Shown in pieces: positions 45,601-53,019 of a DNA stretch of 64,000 nt. How positions within the stretch are numbered: the first letter of the stretch is position 1; the number at the start of each line of letters is the position of its first letter. The translations under genes were made by a program, and so were the position numbers. Under the pieces are notes generated by a model. The model did not search any database. It was not told the origin of the DNA and saw only the letters and a list, made by a program, of their open reading frames with translations. Source of the stretch: Fluviicoccus keumensis (GTDB lineage Bacteria > Pseudomonadota > Gammaproteobacteria > Pseudomonadales > Moraxellaceae); assembly GCF_004217445.1 (NCBI RefSeq), contig NZ_SHKX01000011.1, positions 551,774-615,773 of the forward strand, in the 5' to 3' direction.

Positions 45601-45710
45601 AGAAGCCGCTGGCCATCGTGGTGATTGGCGGGCTTGTCTCCGCCACGGTTCTGACCCTGATTTTGTTGCCATTGCTCTATCGCCGTTTTGGCGGCGTGAA
45701 GGAGGCCTGA
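42645..45710 (+). CDS. Heavy-metal efflux RND permease (CzcA/CusA family)
   Basis: A 1021-residue 12-helix inner-membrane RND pump with two large periplasmic loops. The start resembles HME-RND pumps (SLPIDAFPDVSPTQVKI), and helix 4 reads AIGMLVDAAVVVVEN, closer to the CusA-type AIGxxVDAAxVxxEN than to the DFG-type helix of Zn/Co/Ni exporters. I cannot confirm the CusA methionine relay, so Cu/Ag or divalent-metal export remain both possible. It starts one base after the adaptor stop. The gene order adaptor-pump-channel is B-A-C. Confidence 0.9.
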   Translation: MIDWLIRFSLAQRLLMAVLMAVLTGGGWLAFRSLPIDAFPDVSPTQVKIIMKAPGMTPEEVESRIAVPIEVEMLGIPHQQMLRSTSKYALVDITINFDEGTDIYWARQQVAERLGGISDQLPEGITGGLAPITTPLGEMFMFTVDGPQSLRERRELLDWVIRPALRTVPGVADVNALGGEVRSFEVAPDPAAMAALGVDVRQLRQVILENNRNDGAGRIQDGEDVLLVREAGAVQGIDDLKSMVVTVKDGVPVTVGQIADVRLGALTRYGAVTKDGRGEAVEGLVLGLAGANARSVVDGVRARLKEVGPSLPPGVKINVFYDRAGLVNKAVGTVAKALIEATVLVVVLLGLFLGNLRAALTVALVLPMSALITFILMRRFGMSANLMSLGGLAIAIGMLVDAAVVVVENIVAELSHHQHRRLPKMTQIYHAVKEVAAPVTSGILIIITVFLPLLTLEGLEGKLFAPVALTIVFALAGSLILSLTVIPVVSSWLIKADGHEEPWLPRQLLRFYTPLLNRAIARQKTVFAMAAVLLLVAVAGYTQVGKAFMPTMDEGDVIIGVEKAPTISLDESTRLDSRIQQALLKQVPEIAGIVARVGSDEIGLDPMGLNQTDTFLRLKPQEQWQVAGKEALLDKIRRVMEQFPGIDYSFTQPIEMRVSEMIIGVRGDLALKVYGPDLHELNRLARETEAVLKGLQGASDVYTLQNDGVQYLQVEIDRMAAGRLGVNVSDIQSALRVMVEGQKAGVVIDGNKRVPILVRGESDARLSETGFSRIYLTTPSGQSYPLSAVAKLQTSAGPVKVDREMGSRFSVVIANVSGRDLVGFVDEARQQVAAKVKIPAGYRLQWGGQFENQQRAAKRLSLVVPVALGLICILLFSTFGSLRQALLVLSNIPFALVGGILALWVTGEYLSVPASVGFIALLGIAVLNGVMLVSYFNQLVTNGMPLDEVIVVGTQRRLRPVMMTASITAFGLIPLLFAHGPGSEIQKPLAIVVIGGLVSATVLTLILLPLLYRRFGGVKEA

Positions 45711-45713
45711 TTC

Positions 45714-46913
45714 ATGAAGCATTTCTTGTTAGCAGTATGTGTTGCCGGTCAGTTGACCATGACGGCGAACGCCATGCCGACCGATGCAGAGCTGGAGCAA
45801 TCGCTGCAGGGCAATCCCGAGTGGCGTGTCAATCAGGCGGAGGCGGAGCTGTCGGGGATCGAAGCGGATTTGCAGCAGTCGTCCCCGCATGAGTGGCAAA
45901 CCGGCGGAACACTCCAGCAACGCCAGCTGTCGACCGGCGGCAGCACCGGTGAGTGGACCTGGCGGCTGGAGCGCGGGTGGCGCTTGCCGGGCAAGGGCAG
46001 ACTGGACCGGGATATTGCGGCGTCCATGCGCGAGCAAGCCGGTTACCGTCGACTGGACGGGGTGCGCACCCTGAAGGAGGAGGCGCTGGGGCTGTGGTTC
46101 GATTGGGCCGAGGCCAAAGCACGGCGCGCCCTGCTGGTGCGGCAGTTGCAGGAATACAGCCAGCTACTGGACAAGACATCCCGACTGGTTCGTTCCGGGG
46201 AGTTGTCGCAGCGTGATCAGGTGCAGTTACAGGCGGAAATGGCCCGGCTGCAGGTACAGGAGCGTGAGTCGGACCGTCAGGAGCAAATGGCTGAAGAGAC
46301 CCTGGCGCATCATTACCCGGGCTTGATGCGCATCAAGGATGCCGGATTGCCGACGCCGGAGGCGGCGTTGCCAGGGGAGGAGCGAATGCAGCAGATATTG
46401 CTGGCCCAGCCCGCGGTCAAGGCTGTCCGATCGCAAGTACGGACGGATACATTGCGGACGGACCGTGCTTCCGCCGAACGTCTGCCGGATCCGGTACTGG
46501 GGGTTTTCACGGCGCGTGACGGCTTGCCGGTCGAGCGGGTCGTCGGGGTATCGGTAAGCGTCCCGCTGGGCGGAGAAAGGCGGCGCATACTGACGCGGGA
46601 GGCGCAGGCCCGTCTGGCGCAGACAGAGGCGCGGCAGGCGGCGGAGATGAAAATGCAGGAGCACGAACTGGATCAGCTGCTGGCGGAAGTCCGCTTCGGG
46701 CTGGGCGTTTGGGAGCAGTCGCAGCAAGGACTTCAGCAAGCCCGCCAATCAGCCGCTATGGCCGGAAGGGCTTGGGAGTTGGGGGAAGGTGATTTGCAGG
46801 AAGCCAGTCTGGCGCGCCGTCTGAGCCTGGAGGCGGAGGATGCCGAGTTACGGGCCCGCCTGCGGCTTCTGCGCGCGCAGTCCATCCTCGGGCTTCGGGG
46901 CGGTCAGGCCTAA
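45714..46913 (+). CDS. TolC-family outer-membrane channel of the RND efflux system
   Basis: A 399-residue OEP (CzcC/CusC-like) protein with a signal peptide (about 1-21) and two repeats of long alpha-helical, Gln/Glu/Arg-rich segments, the hallmarks of TolC-type barrels. No lipobox Cys is apparent. GGAGG lies 9 bases upstream. It closes the tripartite operon and is followed by a strong inverted repeat. Confidence 0.87.
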   Translation: MKHFLLAVCVAGQLTMTANAMPTDAELEQSLQGNPEWRVNQAEAELSGIEADLQQSSPHEWQTGGTLQQRQLSTGGSTGEWTWRLERGWRLPGKGRLDRDIAASMREQAGYRRLDGVRTLKEEALGLWFDWAEAKARRALLVRQLQEYSQLLDKTSRLVRSGELSQRDQVQLQAEMARLQVQERESDRQEQMAEETLAHHYPGLMRIKDAGLPTPEAALPGEERMQQILLAQPAVKAVRSQVRTDTLRTDRASAERLPDPVLGVFTARDGLPVERVVGVSVSVPLGGERRRILTREAQARLAQTEARQAAEMKMQEHELDQLLAEVRFGLGVWEQSQQGLQQARQSAAMAGRAWELGEGDLQEASLARRLSLEAEDAELRARLRLLRAQSILGLRGGQA

Positions 46914-46918
46914 GCGTG

Positions 46919-46958
46919 GCGCGTGCGTCTGGCCGGACGTCCGGTCAGACGCACGCGC
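46919..46958. terminator. Long perfect-like inverted repeat between convergent operons
   Basis: The arms 46919-46938 and 46939-46958 are inverted repeats with a single G:T-type mismatch, giving an approximately 18-bp stem closed by a 4-base loop. It sits between the efflux channel gene and the M48 protease gene and probably ends both transcripts. Confidence 0.75.
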
Positions 46959-48386
46959 TCACTTGATTTCCTTGTCGTCCGCCGACAGCTCCCGCATTTT
47001 ATCGAGCCGTTGCTGCAGTCGGGCTTGCATCGGATAGTTTCCCTTCGCCATCCGGATGGCCTGTTCCAGATCCTTGACGGCTTTATCTCCCTGACCGGTC
47101 AGGAAGCGCAGTTCGGCACGACCTCGCAAAACGCCGACCGAGTCCTTGCGCTGCAAAGCCGCTTCGCTCATCAGCTCCCATACGGACGGATCCTGCGCCC
47201 GGGACCGGCTCAAGGGCTCCAGCCAGTTCATGGCCGCATCCGGTTGCAAGTTGAGAATGGCGGCATGCGCGGCGTAAAGACGCAGGGTTACGCTATCCGG
47301 GGTCAGCGCCAGCGCTTTTTGCAGCAGCGCCTGCGCGGCATCCGGATGATTGTCGGCCAGCTCGATGTCGGCGCGGGCCACGATATAGTCCACGGTTTCC
47401 GGGTGCTGCTTCAGCAAGGCATCCATTTCCGCCCGCGCCTGATCGAACTGGCGAAGGTTGGATAAGGCCAGCGCCAATCCGAAGCGGGCTTCCTCCAGGT
47501 CCGGATGCTGCTTGATTTGCTCGCGGTAGCCGTTCAGCATCTGACTGTCGGCCGAATTGAGCAGCGACATCAGGCGTATCCGGATCAACCGGTAGCCCCG
47601 CGAATCGGTACTGCCGTTCAATGGCAACGATCGTGCGCGGTTGAGGCTGTCGGCGATGCGGTCCTGGGTCAGCGGGTGGGTCAGCAGAAAGTCCGGCAGG
47701 AAGCCGACTTGCCGGGATTCCCGTTCAAGACGCCCGAAAAAGTCTGGCATCCCCATCGGTGAATAGCCAGCGGAAACCAGCGTCTGCATGCCGATGCGAT
47801 CGGCTTCACGTTCATGCTGGCGGCTGTAGGCCAGTTGCTGCTGGATCATGGCGGCCTGGGACGACATCCCCAGTGCAATACCGGCGTCACTGCTGCTGGA
47901 GGCTGCCAGCGCGATACTCGCCAGCAGTGCGCCCAGATACAGCCAGTTGCTGTTACCGGCTTCCTGAACGCTGCGTGAATAGTGCTTTTGTTGCACGTGC
48001 GCCAATTCATGCGCCAGGACCGCGGCGAATTCCGACTCATTCTCGGCATAAAGAAACAGCCCGGCATTGACGCCGATGATGCCGCCGGGAACGGCAAAGG
48101 CATTAATACTGCGATCCGGAATCATCACGACCTGGAGGGCGGGCTGCGGCAAACCGGCATGGAAGGCCAACTGATAGGACAGGTTTTCCACCCAGGCCTG
48201 CAACATGGGGTCATCAATGACCGGAGTGGAGTTGCGCAGCTTGCGCAGGAAGGCGTCCCCCAGACGGGACTCATCAATCGAGGACTGGGTGGCGGAGTTG
48301 TCAAGCGCCGGCAGGTCACCTGCCCGAACAAGGTGGGGAGCGGAGGCCAGCATGACAGCCATTGCGAAACCTGTCCAAAACTTCAT
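46959..48386 (-). CDS. bepA: BepA-like periplasmic M48 metalloprotease with TPR domain
   Basis: A 475-residue protein with a signal peptide (about 1-21), an M48 zinc protease domain with HELAHVQQKH, a helical plug region with a second conserved Glu, and C-terminal TPR repeats (about 300-460). BepA/YfgC assists outer-membrane protein assembly and degrades stalled LptD and BamA. It has a periplasmic signal and fits the family in length (487 in E. coli). The ATG at 48386 gives a good signal peptide; it is divergent from tusA. Confidence 0.9.
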   Translation of the reverse strand: MKFWTGFAMAVMLASAPHLVRAGDLPALDNSATQSSIDESRLGDAFLRKLRNSTPVIDDPMLQAWVENLSYQLAFHAGLPQPALQVVMIPDRSINAFAVPGGIIGVNAGLFLYAENESEFAAVLAHELAHVQQKHYSRSVQEAGNSNWLYLGALLASIALAASSSSDAGIALGMSSQAAMIQQQLAYSRQHEREADRIGMQTLVSAGYSPMGMPDFFGRLERESRQVGFLPDFLLTHPLTQDRIADSLNRARSLPLNGSTDSRGYRLIRIRLMSLLNSADSQMLNGYREQIKQHPDLEEARFGLALALSNLRQFDQARAEMDALLKQHPETVDYIVARADIELADNHPDAAQALLQKALALTPDSVTLRLYAAHAAILNLQPDAAMNWLEPLSRSRAQDPSVWELMSEAALQRKDSVGVLRGRAELRFLTGQGDKAVKDLEQAIRMAKGNYPMQARLQQRLDKMRELSADDKEIK

Positions 48387-48472
48387 AATTACCTGCCCCG
48401 AACGTGCTGCAGGCATTGTCGGTGATGGCCGCGAACCGGCCTGTACCATTTTTGCAATCTTAAGGAGCCGAC

Positions 48473-48703
48473 ATGTTGCTGGATGCCCGCGGGCTGCGCT
48501 GCCCGATGCCGCTGTTGAAGCTGAAGCAGGCGTTGCATGCCTTGCCGCCCGGAGGATCGCTAACCGTGCTGACGACGGATGCGGGGTCGAAGCGTGACTT
48601 TGGGGCCTTCCTGCGGCAGGCAGGGCATACCCTCGTCAGCCTGGAGGAAGGAGAAAGCGAGTTCAGGTTTGAGATACGGAAATACGGGCCGGATCCGGGT
48701 TGA
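48473..48703 (+). CDS. tusA: TusA-family sulfurtransferase
   Basis: A 76-residue protein of the TusA/SirA/YedF family with the catalytic Cys10 in CPMP (DARGLRCPMPLLKLKQAL). TusA-like proteins relay sulfur to tRNA thiolation or molybdenum-cofactor pathways. AAGGAG lies six bases before the ATG. Its stop codon lies inside the terminator hairpin. Assignment as genuine TusA rather than another family member is less certain than the family. Confidence 0.85.
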   Translation: MLLDARGLRCPMPLLKLKQALHALPPGGSLTVLTTDAGSKRDFGAFLRQAGHTLVSLEEGESEFRFEIRKYGPDPG

Positions 48704-48724
48704 TCCGGCCCGCCGGGTTTTTTT
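48686..48724 (+). terminator. Rho-independent terminator overlapping the tusA stop codon
   Basis: GGGCCGGATC (48686-48695) pairs with GATCCGGCCC (48702-48711) with a six-base loop, and a T-run follows at 48718-48724. The TGA stop (48701-48703) is in the loop and the foot of the 3' arm. Confidence 0.85.
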
Positions 48725-49187
48725 ACAGCGCCTGAACGGCCTGCAACACTTCGGCTGCGTGTCCGGGCGCCTTCACCTTGCGCCATTCTTTCACCAGCAC
48801 ACCTTCGGCGTTGAACAGGAACGTGCTGCGCTCCAGTCCCAGAACCTGCTTGCCGTACATGTTTTTCATGCGGATCACGTCGAAAACCTTGCACATGGCT
48901 TCATCGGCGTCACTCAGCAGATCGAAGGGCAGGCATTCGTTGGCCTTGAAGCGGTCATGCGAAGTCATCGTGTCGCGGGAAATCCCGAAAACCCGGCAAT
49001 TCAGCCGGTCGAATTCCGGCATCAGGTCACGGAACTGCTGCGCTTCCGTGGTGCAACCGGGAGTAGCGTCGCGGGGATAGAAATAAAATACGACGGGGGC
49101 GCCCTTCAGGGCCGCCAGTTCCACTGTGCGGTTACCGGTAGCGGCAACAGACAGGGCGGGCAGGTTGTCGCCAATAGCAAGGCTCAT
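48723..49187 (-). CDS. bcp: Thioredoxin-dependent peroxiredoxin Bcp
   Basis: A 154-residue peroxiredoxin of the Bcp/PrxQ group. The peroxidatic Cys45 is in ATPGCTTEAQQF. No resolving Cys follows five residues later as in 2-Cys PrxQ, so it is a 1-Cys-type form unless another partner is used. It follows the gcvR-like gene by 13 bases, the same pairing as gcvR-bcp in E. coli. Confidence 0.93.
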   Translation of the reverse strand: MSLAIGDNLPALSVAATGNRTVELAALKGAPVVFYFYPRDATPGCTTEAQQFRDLMPEFDRLNCRVFGISRDTMTSHDRFKANECLPFDLLSDADEAMCKVFDVIRMKNMYGKQVLGLERSTFLFNAEGVLVKEWRKVKAPGHAAEVLQAVQAL

Positions 49188-49200
49188 GCAGGTAATCTCG

Positions 49201-49731
49201 TTAGTTTTTGTAGGGTTCTATGATGGCATCAAGGTTGCGATCGTCGCAGAAAAGCATGAAGTTTTCCCGCAGCACCCCAATGTGCATGCGCGCGGGGATG
49301 TTGATGATCATGTTCAGGGCAAACATGGGCGATCCGGTGTGCGGCGCGGCGTAGGTGCTGGTTTCCAGCGATTCGATGTTGATACCCTGCACCGCGAAGA
49401 AATTGGCGATTTCATGCACAATCCCGGGGTTGTCCAGTGCAATGACATTGACGTTGTAGGGCAGGGCTTCCTTTTGCGGTTCACGGCGGTTGGTGCGCTT
49501 GACCACGATGGAAAGGCCCAGCCGGCTTTCCAGGACGGGAATCTGGGCTTCAAATTTGGCGACGGCGTCCCAAGGGCCCGAGACCATCATGATGATGGCG
49601 AATTCCTGCCCCATGACTACCATGCGGCTGTCGGCGATGTTGCAGCGGGTCTCGCTGGCGGCTCCGGCGATGGCATCGACGATGCCGGTACGGTCTTCAC
49701 CCAGGGCGGCGAGTACGAGATGCTTTTCCAT
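49201..49731 (-). CDS. GcvR-like ACT-domain regulator
   Basis: A 176-residue protein with two ACT domains (about 3-75 and 90-165), resembling GcvR, the repressor partner of GcvA in glycine cleavage regulation. Opening LVLAALGEDRTGIVDAIAGAASETRCNIADSRMVVMG is typical. No gcv genes are in the window, so the target is unproven. Adjacency to bcp supports the name. Confidence 0.82.
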   Translation of the reverse strand: MEKHLVLAALGEDRTGIVDAIAGAASETRCNIADSRMVVMGQEFAIIMMVSGPWDAVAKFEAQIPVLESRLGLSIVVKRTNRREPQKEALPYNVNVIALDNPGIVHEIANFFAVQGINIESLETSTYAAPHTGSPMFALNMIINIPARMHIGVLRENFMLFCDDRNLDAIIEPYKN

Positions 49732-49809
49732 GAAGTTTTCCGGTAATCAGGTTTCTGGTAAACGTTTTAGCAGAGTTATTCCGACAGCTGCAACCTTCTT
49801 CGGCAACTG

Positions 49810-50499
49810 TCACGGGCTTGTCGCATAACGGGTCGGATCGGGCACGCCCGCCGCCCGGAATCCGGCGGCGCGCAAGCGGCAACTGTCGCATTTACCGCAG
49901 GCCCGGCCGTCTTCGTCCGCCTGGTAGCAGGAAACGGTCAGACCGTAGTCGACCCCCAGCGCCAATCCGGCATGAATGATTTCACCCTTCGTCAGGTGCA
50001 GCAACGGGGCTTCGATGCGCACCGGATGACCCTCGACCCCGCCCTTGGTGGCCAGCGCCGCCATTTTGGCAAAAGCCTCGATGAACTCGGGGCGGCAGTC
50101 CGGATAGCCCGAATAGTCAACGGCATTGACCCCGATGACAATTGCGTCAGCATCCGTCACCTCGGCGTAGCCCAGGGCGAAAGCCAGGAATACGGTATTG
50201 CGCGCCGGGACATAGGTCACCGGAATACCGACGGACTCCTCTTCCGGCACCGCGATGGAACTGTCGGTCAGGGCCGAGCCGCCGATCATGCCCAGATCCA
50301 GCCGGATAACCCGGTGTTCCACTGCCTTCATCGCGGCGGCCAGGCGGGCGGCCGCCAGCAGTTCGCTGCTATGACGCTGCCCGTAGGCAAAGCTGAGGGC
50401 GTAGCAGTCGTATTTTTCCGAGGCCATCGCCAGACAGGTGGCGGAATCCAGACCGCCGGAGAGCAGGACGACGGCGCGGGGGCGGGTATGACGAGACAT
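49810..50499 (-). CDS. queC: 7-cyano-7-deazaguanine synthase QueC
   Basis: QueC converts 7-carboxy-7-deazaguanine to preQ0 for queuosine tRNA modification. The 229 residues show the PP-loop LLSGGLDSATCLA and a zinc site C191, C201, C204, C207 (CGKCDSC). It lies 2 bases after queE in a likely queE-queC operon. Confidence 0.96.
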   Translation of the reverse strand: MSRHTRPRAVVLLSGGLDSATCLAMASEKYDCYALSFAYGQRHSSELLAAARLAAAMKAVEHRVIRLDLGMIGGSALTDSSIAVPEEESVGIPVTYVPARNTVFLAFALGYAEVTDADAIVIGVNAVDYSGYPDCRPEFIEAFAKMAALATKGGVEGHPVRIEAPLLHLTKGEIIHAGLALGVDYGLTVSCYQADEDGRACGKCDSCRLRAAGFRAAGVPDPTRYATSP

Positions 50500-50501
50500 G
50501 T

Positions 50502-51164
50502 TCAGTGTCCGGGTTCGTTATTCCAAAGATACTTGTGCAATTGCAGCTGGAAACGCACCGGCAGGCGGTCATCCAGAATCCACTCCGCCAATTCGCGGGG
50601 GGCCAGCTGGCCGTGGCTGGGCGAGAACAGGACATCGCCGGCGCGATCCGCCAGTTGGTATTCATCCAGTTTGAAGCGCGCCCATTCATAATCCTTGCGG
50701 CTGCAGATGACAAACTTGACCTGATCATGCCGGGTCAGGAGCGCCATGTTTTCATAGAGGTTGCGATGCATTTCCCCGGAGTCAGGCGTTTTCAGGTCCA
50801 CAACCCGGCTAACGCGCGTGTCGACGTCGCGGATGTCCATGGCGCCGCCGGTTTCCAGCGATACCCGGAATCCTTCATCGCATAGCTGTTTCAGAAAGGG
50901 GATGCAGTTCGGTTGCGCCAGCGGTTCGCCGCCGGTGACGCAGACAACGGGCGTGCGGTAAGCGCGGATCTGTTGCAACAGCGCGTCGAACGAGAATTTC
51001 TCGCCGCCGCTGAAGGAGTAAGTGGTGTCACAGTACACGCAACGCAGCGGGCAGCCGGTCAAACGCACAAAGACTGTCGGAACACCGACGCTGCGGGCTT
51101 CTCCCTGAAGCGAATGAAAGATTTCCGTGATGCGCAGTTCGCGCGGGAGATTGTCGGTCAACAT
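50502..51164 (-). CDS. queE: 7-carboxy-7-deazaguanine synthase QueE
   Basis: A 220-residue radical-SAM enzyme that forms the deazapurine ring for queuosine. The [4Fe-4S] cysteines are C38, C42 and C45 (GCPLRCVYCDTTYSF), followed by TGGEP. It lies just upstream of queC and downstream of cpoB, with a hairpin between. Confidence 0.95.
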   Translation of the reverse strand: MLTDNLPRELRITEIFHSLQGEARSVGVPTVFVRLTGCPLRCVYCDTTYSFSGGEKFSFDALLQQIRAYRTPVVCVTGGEPLAQPNCIPFLKQLCDEGFRVSLETGGAMDIRDVDTRVSRVVDLKTPDSGEMHRNLYENMALLTRHDQVKFVICSRKDYEWARFKLDEYQLADRAGDVLFSPSHGQLAPRELAEWILDDRLPVRFQLQLHKYLWNNEPGH

Positions 51165-51191
51165 CAGGTAGCAGGCACACCGGTCAGGAAG

Positions 51192-51216
51192 CCCGGAGCG
51201 GCGAGGGCGCTCCGGG
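51192..51216 (-). terminator. Hairpin between cpoB and queE
   Basis: CCCGGAGC (51192-51199) and GCTCCGGG (51209-51216) form an 8-bp stem with a 9-base loop, 30 bases past the cpoB stop. A run of A (51225-51230) lies on its upstream side, but no T-run follows it on the minus strand. Confidence 0.45.
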
Positions 51217-51245
51217 TTGGGGGCAAAAAAGCGATTGTAGCAAAC

Positions 51246-52238
51246 TTAATGCGTCGGCTTGGCCTTTTCTGCCTTTTCGGGTTTAACGCCGGCGTCGGTC
51301 TTGGACGGTTTGTCGGCTGCTTTGGCGTCGGCGGCGGGGGCTTTGGCCTTGCTTTCCGTCTTGGCGGGCGACTTGCTGTCACTGGCCGGCTTGGGCTTGT
51401 CGGCCTTGGGCAGCGGCTGGTGGTGTTCCGTCAGCCATTGCTTGGCGGAAGCGGCTTCCGCACTGGCGGGGAAACGCTTGAGGATTTCCTGCAGATAGCG
51501 GGCGGCGTCCGCGGTCTTGCCGTCCACGTCCGCCAGGCTGGCCAGTTTCAGCAGGGCGGAAGGCACCTTTGGCGTATCAGGGAACTGTTCCACCAGAATC
51601 TTGAAGCTCTTGCGGGCATTGTTCACGTCCGCCGGCGATGCCGCCAGATAAAACTCGCCCAGCCAATAGTAAGCGCCGGGAATATAAGTGCTTTGCGGAT
51701 AGGCCTTGATGAACTCGCGCATCGGATTGATGGCCTTGTTCGGGCCGCCGCTGCGGTAGACCTCATACGCGGCGAAATAGGCCTTTTTTTCATCATCCGG
51801 AGAGGGAGCCTTGGCGGTATCGGTCGTCGCGGCCGGGGTTGCCGCCGCCGTCGGCGCGGGATTGACCGGTGTTGCGGCGACTGGAGCCGGTGTTTCGGTC
51901 GGGGCGGCAACCGGCGGACGTGCGCTCAACTGCGTGATGCGCTGGTCCAGGTCAATATAGCGGCTGCGGGCATCCTGCTTCAGGCGTTCAATCTGGTTGG
52001 ACTGTACTTCCAGCTGTCCGCGCAACTGGCGGATTTCCTGTTGCAACTGCTGTACCTGCTGGTAGAGATCCCACTGGACCGACGGAGCGCTGTCCATGGA
52101 TTGGCTTTGCAGGGGTTGGGCGGTTGCAACCGGTCGGGTCTGAACCGCGCCGCTGAGGGGCTTTTCTTCAACAGTGACTTCCGCATGAACGGCGGCGGCC
52201 GTCAGCAGGGAGGAAACCAGGAATCCGATTTTACGCAT
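51246..52238 (-). CDS. cpoB: Tol-Pal associated protein CpoB/YbgF with long basic C-tail
   Basis: A 330-residue periplasmic protein: signal peptide (about 1-19), an N-terminal trimeric coiled coil (YQQVQQLQQEIRQLRGQLE), a Pro/Ala/Thr-rich linker, TPR repeats (about 150-275) and a 60-residue tail rich in Lys, Ala and Pro. CpoB coordinates PBP1B and Tol activity in E. coli, where it lies in the tol-pal operon; here the tol genes are absent, and the gene follows the PP2C/kinase genes. The tail is not typical of E. coli CpoB. Confidence 0.88.
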   Translation of the reverse strand: MRKIGFLVSSLLTAAAVHAEVTVEEKPLSGAVQTRPVATAQPLQSQSMDSAPSVQWDLYQQVQQLQQEIRQLRGQLEVQSNQIERLKQDARSRYIDLDQRITQLSARPPVAAPTETPAPVAATPVNPAPTAAATPAATTDTAKAPSPDDEKKAYFAAYEVYRSGGPNKAINPMREFIKAYPQSTYIPGAYYWLGEFYLAASPADVNNARKSFKILVEQFPDTPKVPSALLKLASLADVDGKTADAARYLQEILKRFPASAEAASAKQWLTEHHQPLPKADKPKPASDSKSPAKTESKAKAPAADAKAADKPSKTDAGVKPEKAEKAKPTH

Positions 52239-52245
52239 GGTGGGT

Positions 52246-52968
52246 CTAGAAGCCGGCAAGAATGATGACCGAGACATTATCCTTGCTGCCGCGCGCGTTG
52301 GCTAGCTCCACCATGTCCAGTCCGACTTCATCAATGGCATGAGGACGACCCAACAGGGCGGCCATTTCATTTTCGGTCAGCATGTCATAAAGACCGTCAC
52401 TGCACATCAGGAAGCGATCGCCCGCCTGGACGGAAACCTGGCCGTAATCCATGGTGATTTGCGGCTCCAGGCCCAGCGCACGCGTCAGGATATTGCGGGA
52501 GACCTTTTCCCGGGCTTCTTCCGGCGTATAGAGACCCTGATCGATGAACTCCTGCAACAGGGAGTGGTCGCGGGTCAATTGCTGGAAATCACCCCGACGC
52601 AACAGATACAGGCGGGAGTCGCCGACATGGGCGTAATGCAGGACATTACCGTCAACCAGCACCACGACCACGGTCGTGCCCATGCCGCGACAGCGGATGG
52701 ATTGACGGCTTTTTTCCCGGATGACGGAATGGGCGGCCTGCACCGAAGACTCCAGGCGCTCATGCGCGGAAATACCGCGCATGGTCTGCCGGAGGATGGC
52801 GGAAATGGTTTCCACGGCCGTGCGACTGGCGACTTCACCGGCGCTGTGTCCGCCCATCCCGTCCGCCAAAATGGCGGCGGGGATTTCCGGCAGCGCAAGG
52901 ATGCAGTCTTCGTTACTGGTCCGGGTTTTTCCGGTGTCAGTAAAGCCGTATATCTTGATGTTGTTCAA
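52246..52968 (-). CDS. PP2C-family Ser/Thr protein phosphatase
   Basis: A 240-residue PP2C (Stp/PrpC-like). Metal-binding motifs are present: SNEDCILALPEIPAAILADGMGGHSAGEVAS-type N-terminus, the GDSRLYLL strand, and SDGLYDML. The start codon is TTG at 52968, because the next ATG would remove the first metal aspartates; AAGGGG is upstream. Downstream of the CHASE2 kinase gene by 51 bases, it is probably the phosphatase that counters that kinase. Confidence 0.9.
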   Translation of the reverse strand: MNNIKIYGFTDTGKTRTSNEDCILALPEIPAAILADGMGGHSAGEVASRTAVETISAILRQTMRGISAHERLESSVQAAHSVIREKSRQSIRCRGMGTTVVVVLVDGNVLHYAHVGDSRLYLLRRGDFQQLTRDHSLLQEFIDQGLYTPEEAREKVSRNILTRALGLEPQITMDYGQVSVQAGDRFLMCSDGLYDMLTENEMAALLGRPHAIDEVGLDMVELANARGSKDNVSVIILAGF

Positions 52969-53019
52969 GGCGCGCCCCTTACCCTCTTGTTGCGGGCCAA
53001 TATCCGTTCAGCCATCCGT

